Source: Lautropia sp. (GTDB taxonomy: Bacteria; Pseudomonadota; Gammaproteobacteria; Burkholderiales; Burkholderiaceae_E). Taken from it: a stretch of DNA of 10,468 nt. The notes under the pieces are model-generated. The model searched no databases, had not been told where the DNA came from, and worked only from the letters and a program-made list of their open reading frames with translations. Location: positions 1-10,468 of the forward strand of contig JACCRJ010000644.1 in NCBI GenBank assembly GCA_013813615.1. The letters run 5' to 3'. Shown piece by piece: positions 6,141 through 10,468 of the stretch (positions within the stretch are counted from its first letter, which is position 1; the number at the start of each line of letters is the position of its first letter). Made by a program: the position numbers and the translations under genes.

Positions 6141-7969
6141 GCCCGTCGCGCGGCCGCCCGAAGACGGGCTCGCTCCCCCTTGTTCTCGCGGCGGTGGTGG
6201 TCCTCGCGCTCGCCGTCGCGCCGGCAATCGCCGGCAACTTTACCGTCTCGCTGCTGAACGACATCGGCATCGGGGCGCTGGTCGCACTGGGCCTGGTCCT
6301 CCTGACCGGCGTGGGCGGCGCCACCTCCTTCGGGCAGGCAGCTTTCGTCGGCATTGCCGCCTATTCGACCGCCTGGCTGACGACGGCACAGGGGCTCTCC
6401 CCCTGGCTGGGCCTGCTGTTCGCGCTGCTGCTGACAGGATTGTCGGCCCTCGGGATCGGCATGCTCACGCTGCGCCTCGGCGGTCACTTCCTTCCGCTCA
6501 GCACGATCGCCTGGGGCCTGTCGATTGCGATGGTCTTCGGCAATGTCGACGCCCTGGGGCGCCATACCGGCATCTCCAACATACCGGCCCTGACGCTGGG
6601 GACCTGGTCGCTCGCCGACCGGCGCAGCATGTACTACCTGATCTGGCTTCTGGTCGGGCTAGCCTACCTGTTCAGCCGCAATCTCCTGCAGTCGCGTCCC
6701 GGCCGGGCGATCCGCAGCCTGCGCGGCGGCACCACGCTGCTGGCGAGCGTCGGAGCGGATGCCTATCGGGTGCGGCTCTCCCTGTTCGTGATCGCGGCGC
6801 TACTGGCCGGTTTCGCCGGCTGGCTCTATGCCCACACCAACCGCTTCGTAAGCCCGTCCCCGTTCGATGTGCGGGCCAGCATCGAATACCTCCTGATGGC
6901 GGTCGCCGGCGGACTCGGCCATCTGGTGGGCGCTCTGGTCGGGTCGGCGCTGGTGCTGTCCCTCAAGAATGCGCTGCAGGACGTGTTGCCGCTGCTTACC
7001 CAGCGAGCCGGCCAGCTCGAGGCAGTTGCCTTTGCAGCGCTCTTCATCCTGCTTCTGCACTTCGCGCGCGGCGGCCTGATGGGATACCTGATGCGCTGGT
7101 GGCGTCGCCGGCGCCCGGCGGGCCCGGGCAGTCAGGAGACCGGCGCGCCCACCCTCGACTCCCTGGCCGAGCCGGTGGCGCCGCTGGCGCATCGGCAGCT
7201 GCCGCCACGCGGCACGCCGATCCTGTCGGTGAGCGGCGCGGTCAAGCGTTTCGGCGGATTGGTCGCCGTCAACGATGTCAGCTTCGACCTGGCGGCGGGG
7301 GAGATCCTGGGCCTGATCGGCCCGAACGGCGCCGGCAAGTCGACGATGTTCAATCTGCTCACCTGCACCCTGCCGATGACCGCTGGGAGTGTCCGCTTTC
7401 TCGGCCGCGACATCGTCGGGATGCCGCAGCGCCAGGTGGCACGACTGGGCCTCGCCCGCACGTTCCAGCACGTCAAGCTGCGGCCGCGGATGAGCCTGCT
7501 CGACAACGTCGCACTCGGCGCCCATGCGCGCACCGGTTCCGGCGTGATCCGCGCGGGACTGCGGATGGACCGCAAGGAAGAGCGCCAGATCCTGCAGGAG
7601 GCCCAGCGGCAACTGGAACGGATCGGCCTCGGCGACAGGGCTCACGAACTGGCCGGCAGCCTGCCGCTGGGGACCCAGCGCATCCTCGAGATCGCCCGTG
7701 CTCTGGCAGCCGATCCGGTGCTGCTGGTGCTGGATGAGCCGGCGGCGGGATTGCGCCGCAAGGAGAAGATGGCGCTCGCAGGCCTGCTGCGCAAGCTGCG
7801 CGACGAGGGTGTCACCGTCCTGATCGTCGAGCATGACATGGACTTCGTGATGAAGCTGGTGGATCGCCTGGTGGTGATGAACTTCGGCTCCAAGCTGGTG
7901 GAGGGGGTGCCTGCTGCGGTACGTGCCGACGCGCGGGTCCAGGCGGCCTATCTCGGCAGCGTCGCATGA
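6137..7969 (+). CDS. Fused LivM-type permease and LivG-type ATPase
   Basis: A 610-residue single polypeptide joining two transporter subunits that are usually separate. Residues about 1-320 are a LivM permease with multiple membrane segments and family motifs [13 protein letters not shown] (from residue 64) and [13 protein letters not shown] basic, Arg-rich and Pro/Gly-rich linker (about 320-365, beginning [11 protein letters not shown]) leads to a LivG ATPase domain. Walker A is GPNGAGKST (395-403), the Q-loop region reads RTFQHVKL, Walker B is [11 protein letters not shown] with D533/E534, and the H-loop is IVEHDMDF with H566. The ABC signature is unusual, LPLGTQR (509-515), where LivG commonly has LAYGQQR-like sequence, but ATPase residues otherwise look intact. 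There is no stop or frameshift between domains. It overlaps both neighbours by 4 bases (ATGA). Such fusions are known in some HAAT systems; here the fusion fixes one permease to one ATPase. Confidence 0.92.
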   Translation: MSPSRGRPKTGSLPLVLAAVVVLALAVAPAIAGNFTVSLLNDIGIGALVALGLVLLTGVGGATSFGQAAFVGIAAYSTAWLTTAQGLSPWLGLLFALLLTGLSALGIGMLTLRLGGHFLPLSTIAWGLSIAMVFGNVDALGRHTGISNIPALTLGTWSLADRRSMYYLIWLLVGLAYLFSRNLLQSRPGRAIRSLRGGTTLLASVGADAYRVRLSLFVIAALLAGFAGWLYAHTNRFVSPSPFDVRASIEYLLMAVAGGLGHLVGALVGSALVLSLKNALQDVLPLLTQRAGQLEAVAFAALFILLLHFARGGLMGYLMRWWRRRRPAGPGSQETGAPTLDSLAEPVAPLAHRQLPPRGTPILSVSGAVKRFGGLVAVNDVSFDLAAGEILGLIGPNGAGKSTMFNLLTCTLPMTAGSVRFLGRDIVGMPQRQVARLGLARTFQHVKLRPRMSLLDNVALGAHARTGSGVIRAGLRMDRKEERQILQEAQRQLERIGLGDRAHELAGSLPLGTQRILEIARALAADPVLLVLDEPAAGLRRKEKMALAGLLRKLRDEGVTVLIVEHDMDFVMKLVDRLVVMNFGSKLVEGVPAAVRADARVQAAYLGSVA

Positions 7970-8709
7970 GCAGCGGCGCGACCGCTCCCATGCTCCAGGT
8001 AGGCGATCTTCACGTCTCCTACGGCCAGGTGGATGCGGTCCGCGGGGTGAGCCTGTCGCTCGATCCCGGCCAGATCATTTCCGTGATCGGGCCCAATGGG
8101 GCCGGCAAGACCACCCTGATGGCGGCGGTGATGGGCCTGTTGCCCTGCAAAGGGCTGCTTCGATTCGAGGGCGAAGATCTGCAGGCGCTCGATGTGGAGG
8201 CGCGGGTCGAACGCGGCATGTGCCTGGTGCCGGAAAAACGCGAGCTGTTCGGCGAACTGACGGTTCTGGACAACCTGCAGTTGGGCGCCTACGCGAGAAA
8301 ACTGCGCGGCGAGTCGCTGACGCGGCAGGTCCGGTCGGTATTCGACCGCTTCCCGCAGCTCGCTGAGCGCCGCTCCCAGCGTGCCGATACGTTGTCGGGC
8401 GGCGAGCGGCAGATGCTGGCGCTGGGGCGCGCCCTGATGTCCTCTCCGCGCCTGTTGCTGCTGGACGAGCCCAGCCTCGGGCTGGCTCCGTTGATCGTGC
8501 GCGATATTCTGGCGATCGTCGCTCAGCTGCGAGAAGACGGAGTTTCGATCCTGCTGGTGGAGCAGAACGCGCGTGCCGCCCTCGAGACTTCCGACTACGG
8601 CTATGTCCTCGAGACCGGGGAGGTCGCGCTGTCAGGCGCTTCGGAGGCCCTCGCGGGCGATCCGCGGGTGCAGGCGACCTACCTTGGCGGGGGCAGCCAG
8701 GATGAATGA
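7966..8709 (+). CDS. LivF-type ABC transporter ATP-binding protein
   Basis: Second ATPase subunit of the importer, expected to pair with the LivG domain of the preceding fusion. It has 247 residues, a little longer than a typical LivF (about 235-240). The N-terminus [20 protein letters not shown] is standard. Walker A is GPNGAGKTT (42-50), the signature LSGGERQ (143-149), Walker [12 protein letters not shown] with D167/E168, and [11 protein letters not shown] carries the EQN that LivF proteins have at the switch position. The ATG overlaps the previous stop in an ATGA junction (7966-7969), indicating coupling. Its last codons and the stop (8707-8709) lie in the first copy of the ATGAATGAG tandem repeat. 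It is more canonical than the truncated LivF at the window start and clearly belongs to the complete transporter 5085-8709. Confidence 0.95.
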   Translation: MSSGATAPMLQVGDLHVSYGQVDAVRGVSLSLDPGQIISVIGPNGAGKTTLMAAVMGLLPCKGLLRFEGEDLQALDVEARVERGMCLVPEKRELFGELTVLDNLQLGAYARKLRGESLTRQVRSVFDRFPQLAERRSQRADTLSGGERQMLALGRALMSSPRLLLLDEPSLGLAPLIVRDILAIVAQLREDGVSILLVEQNARAALETSDYGYVLETGEVALSGASEALAGDPRVQATYLGGGSQDE

Positions 8710-8733
8710 GACATGAATGAGGGTATGAATGAG
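8702..8733 (+). repeat. Tandem ATGAATGAG repeat spanning the livF-ligase junction
   Basis: Three copies of ATGAATGAG occur at 8702-8710, 8713-8721 and 8725-8733, separated by AC and GGT. The first contains the LivF stop (8707-8709). The second provides the GAGGG (8719-8723) that serves as the Shine-Dalgarno for the ligase ATG at 8729, which lies within the third. The first two copies open reading frames of only a few codons (stops at 8714-8716 and at 8740-8742). It looks like a small slippage duplication of a start/stop junction that now sets translational coupling. Confidence 0.7.
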
Positions 8734-10351
8734 GGCATATGAGGACGTGACCGGGCGCACGCTGCCGGCCATGCTGCAGCGTCAGGCGGCATCGTTCGGG
8801 GATCGGCCGTTTCTTGCGCTCGGGGAGAGCCGGTGGAGCCATTCGGACGCCTGGCGCGAGGCAGCGGGCTGGGCCGGCGCGCTTGGGCTCGCGGGCGTCG
8901 GTCGCGGCGACCGGGTGGCGGTGATGTGCAGCAACCGCATCGAGTTCGTCCAGTTGTTCCTTGGCTGCGGCTGGCTCGGGGCAGTCACAGTGCCCGTCAA
9001 TACCGCCTCGATGGGACCGCAGATCGCCTACTACGTCGCCGACAGCGAGACCCGGCTGCTGGTGATGGAGTCCTGCTACCTGGCGCGGCTCGATGGCGCG
9101 GACTTCTCCGGCACGCGGCTGGAGATGATCTGGGTGCTGGACGACGGCGACCCGGGACTGGCGCTGCCGCGATCCGCCTTGGGAATTCCGGTGGCTCGGT
9201 ATCCGGCGGCCGCGGAGCCGCTGGCGCCGGCGGCGGTGCAGCCAGGGGAGCCGCTGGCCATTCTCTACACTTCCGGCACCACCGGCCCGGCCAAGGGCGT
9301 GGTCTGCCCGCACGCGCAGTATTACTGGTGGGGGCGCAATACGGCTGAGATCCTCGGAATAGGCGGGGCGGATGTCCTCTGCACCACCTTGCCGCTGTTC
9401 CACATCAATGCACTCAATACCCTGGCACAGGCCGCCCTCGCCGGCTGCCAGGTCGCGTATGAACCGCGCTTTTCGGCCTCCGGCTTCTGGGCCGCAATGC
9501 ACACTCGGCGCGCCACGGTGGTCTACCTGCTCGGCGCGATGGTGCCGATCCTGCTGGCGCAACCGGCCGGCGCCGGCGAGAAGAGTCATAAGGTGCGGAT
9601 CGGCCTGGGTCCCGGCGTGCCGGCTGCGGCAGCCGCAAGCTTCCTGCAGCGTGTGGGCGTGCGCCTGCTGGAAGGCTACGGGTCCACCGAAACGAATTTC
9701 GTGATCGCCACCGCGCCGGATTCGCCCCGCAACGGCGTGATGGGGTGGCTTCGGCCCGGCTTTCAGGCGCGCGTCGCCGACGAGGACGATGCTGAACTGC
9801 CGCCCGGTGAGGCGGGCGAGTTGCTGCTGCGCACGGACGTGCCTTATGCCTTCGCCAGCGGCTACTTCAACATGCCTCAGAAGACCGTCGAGGCATGGCG
9901 CAACCTCTGGTTCCACACCGGCGACCGCGTGGTCCGCGACGCGGATGGTGCCTTCCGTTTCATCGACAGGATCAAAGACGCGATCCGCCGCCGCGGCGAG
10001 AACATTTCCTCCTTCGAGGTCGAGCAGGTCCTGCTCAGCCATGCCTGTGTCGCCGCCGCTGCCGTGTTTCCGGTCCAGTCGGAACTCGCGGAAGACGAGG
10101 TGATGGCAGCTTTGATCCTGCACCCCGGGCAGCGGCTCGATCCGGCGGAACTCGCCGGCTTCTGCGACCTGCGCCTGCCGAAGTTTGCCGTGCCGCGCTA
10201 TATCGAGGTGGTGGAGGACCTGCCCCGCACGGAGAACGGCAAGGTGCAGAAGTACAAGCTTCGTGAACGGGGAGTCGCCGCAGGCACCTGGGATCGTGCG
10301 GCGCAGCCTGGCGGCGTTGGCAGGCCGCCCGAGCGGACCGGACGACCATGA
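8729..10351 (+). CDS. AMP-forming acyl-CoA ligase (CaiC/fatty- or aromatic-acid ligase-like)
   Basis: A cytoplasmic enzyme of the ANL superfamily that activates a carboxylic acid with ATP and transfers it to coenzyme A. The 540-residue protein is full length with core motifs in order: the phosphate-binding loop ILYTSGTTGPAKG (178-190), EGYGSTETN (315-323), FHTGD with D399, the hinge region RIKDAIRRRGENIS starting at R414, and C-terminal RTENGKVQK with catalytic lysine K505. Nothing essential is missing. The last about 25 residues are a Gly/Pro/Arg-rich tail. The start ATG 8729 has GAGGG 5 nt upstream within the tandem repeat, 19 bp after LivF. The overall pattern resembles CaiC-like and general acyl-CoA ligases; the substrate is not readable. 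Being in line with an importer and a ring oxygenase, it probably activates the imported acid or an oxidation product (inference). Confidence 0.9.
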   Translation: MRAYEDVTGRTLPAMLQRQAASFGDRPFLALGESRWSHSDAWREAAGWAGALGLAGVGRGDRVAVMCSNRIEFVQLFLGCGWLGAVTVPVNTASMGPQIAYYVADSETRLLVMESCYLARLDGADFSGTRLEMIWVLDDGDPGLALPRSALGIPVARYPAAAEPLAPAAVQPGEPLAILYTSGTTGPAKGVVCPHAQYYWWGRNTAEILGIGGADVLCTTLPLFHINALNTLAQAALAGCQVAYEPRFSASGFWAAMHTRRATVVYLLGAMVPILLAQPAGAGEKSHKVRIGLGPGVPAAAAASFLQRVGVRLLEGYGSTETNFVIATAPDSPRNGVMGWLRPGFQARVADEDDAELPPGEAGELLLRTDVPYAFASGYFNMPQKTVEAWRNLWFHTGDRVVRDADGAFRFIDRIKDAIRRRGENISSFEVEQVLLSHACVAAAAVFPVQSELAEDEVMAALILHPGQRLDPAELAGFCDLRLPKFAVPRYIEVVEDLPRTENGKVQKYKLRERGVAAGTWDRAAQPGGVGRPPERTGRP

Positions 10352-10386
10352 GCGGCGCGGAAATGATGCGCTGGACCTCAACGGTG

Positions 10387-10415
10387 GCCGGCTGATGCGC
10401 TGAGGCGCCGCCGGC
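10387..10415 (+). other. Nested hairpin between ligase and next gene
   Basis: GCCGGC (10387-10392) can pair with GCCGGC (10410-10415) around an inner GCGC-TGAG-GCGC (10397-10408). No T-run follows, so it is not a standard rho-independent terminator. It lies in the 81-bp gap before the next gene and could affect mRNA stability. GC-rich chance pairing is possible. Confidence 0.3.
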
Positions 10416-10423
10416 TTCAGAAT

Positions 10424-10427
10424 GGAG
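10424..10427 (+). promoter_or_regulatory. Shine-Dalgarno site of the terminal partial gene
   Basis: GGAG sits 5 nt before the ATG at 10433, in a non-coding context after the ligase stop. It supports a real gene starting there. Confidence 0.65.
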
Positions 10428-10432
10428 ATTGC

Positions 10433-10468
10433 ATGAAAGACGACGAATCGCATGCCGTGCTCAATTTT
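10433..10468 (+). CDS. Start of an unidentified gene (3'-truncated by window edge)
   Basis: Twelve codons are visible, MKDDESHAVLNF, running open to the end of the window and preceded by GGAG at good spacing. The gene continues the + strand operon 81 bp after the ligase. Starts of this kind (a few polar residues, then a VLNF-like first strand) occur in enoyl-CoA hydratase/isomerase family enzymes, which would suit a gene after a CoA ligase, but twelve residues do not permit assignment. Confidence 0.6.
   Translation, partial: MKDDESHAVLNF

Noticed and set aside
5076..6227. A 383-codon minus-strand frame over LivH, plus similar ones at 3918-4874 and 6800-7834.
   Set aside because: Their translations are rich in Gln, Arg, His and Asp without domains, and they lie opposite genes with clear family motifs.
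6121..7737. A 538-codon plus-strand frame overlapping LivM-LivG.
   Set aside because: The translation is Arg/Pro/Ala-rich with no membrane segments or ATPase motifs; the overlapping frame from 6137 has both domains complete.
10348..10395. A 15-codon frame starting in the ATGA at the ligase stop.
   Set aside because: It is too short, has no family features, and a better ribosome-binding site and start lie at 10424-10433.
8075..10453. A very long open frame (792 codons) on the minus strand.
   Set aside because: It is antisense to the LivF and CoA ligase genes, crosses their junction, and its translation is a low-complexity Arg/Pro/Ala/His-rich product with no recognisable domain. In high-GC DNA such antisense frames are expected shadows.
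1..10468. CRISPR array, tRNA/rRNA genes, insertion sequence or phage att sites.
   Set aside because: No regularly spaced repeats, no tRNA- or rRNA-like stretch and no transposase or terminal inverted repeats were seen; almost all of the window is coding.

Overview
The window is about 10.5 kb of high-GC DNA in which every recognisable gene is on the + strand, tightly packed, with overlapping ATGA or TAGTG junctions. GC-rich codon use, a REP-like multi-hairpin element of a style I associate with Burkholderiales genomes, and Liv-type (HAAT) transporter plus ring-hydroxylating oxygenase genes suggest a betaproteobacterium with an aromatic or organic acid catabolic lifestyle. The taxonomic guess is inference, because there is no rRNA or marker gene here.

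Layout. (1) Positions 1-642 hold the 3' end of a LivF-like ABC ATPase that closes an upstream transport operon. (2) Positions 643-765 are a 123-bp gap with an AT-rich island carrying a TTGACA box, a perfect 15-nt palindrome and a small GC hairpin; this is the likely promoter/operator of the next operon. (3) Positions 766-4973 encode a periplasmic solute-binding protein (SBP1), a Rieske ring-hydroxylating oxygenase alpha subunit, its beta subunit, and a second solute-binding protein (SBP2) paralogous to the first. (4) Positions 4972-5060 form a compact multi-hairpin REP-like element. (5) Positions 5085-8709 encode a LivH-type permease, a fused LivM permease-LivG ATPase, and a LivF-type ATPase. 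(6) Positions 8729-10351 encode an AMP-forming acyl-CoA ligase, preceded by a tandem ATGAATGAG repeat. (7) At 10433 a further gene starts behind a clear ribosome-binding site and runs off the window.

Working model (inference): one operon from about 700 to beyond 10468 encodes import of an organic acid, probably aromatic, by a five-part ABC transporter with two alternative binding proteins. It also encodes a two-subunit Rieske oxygenase that would oxidise the imported compound and a ligase that would activate it, or its product, as a CoA thioester. No reductase or ferredoxin for the oxygenase, no dihydrodiol dehydrogenase and no regulator lies in the window. The substrate cannot be read from the sequence. 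The individual families are well known; the unusual points are the oxygenase placed between two paralogous binding proteins whose differences cluster in one segment, the LivM-LivG fusion, and the REP-like element splitting binding-protein genes from membrane genes.
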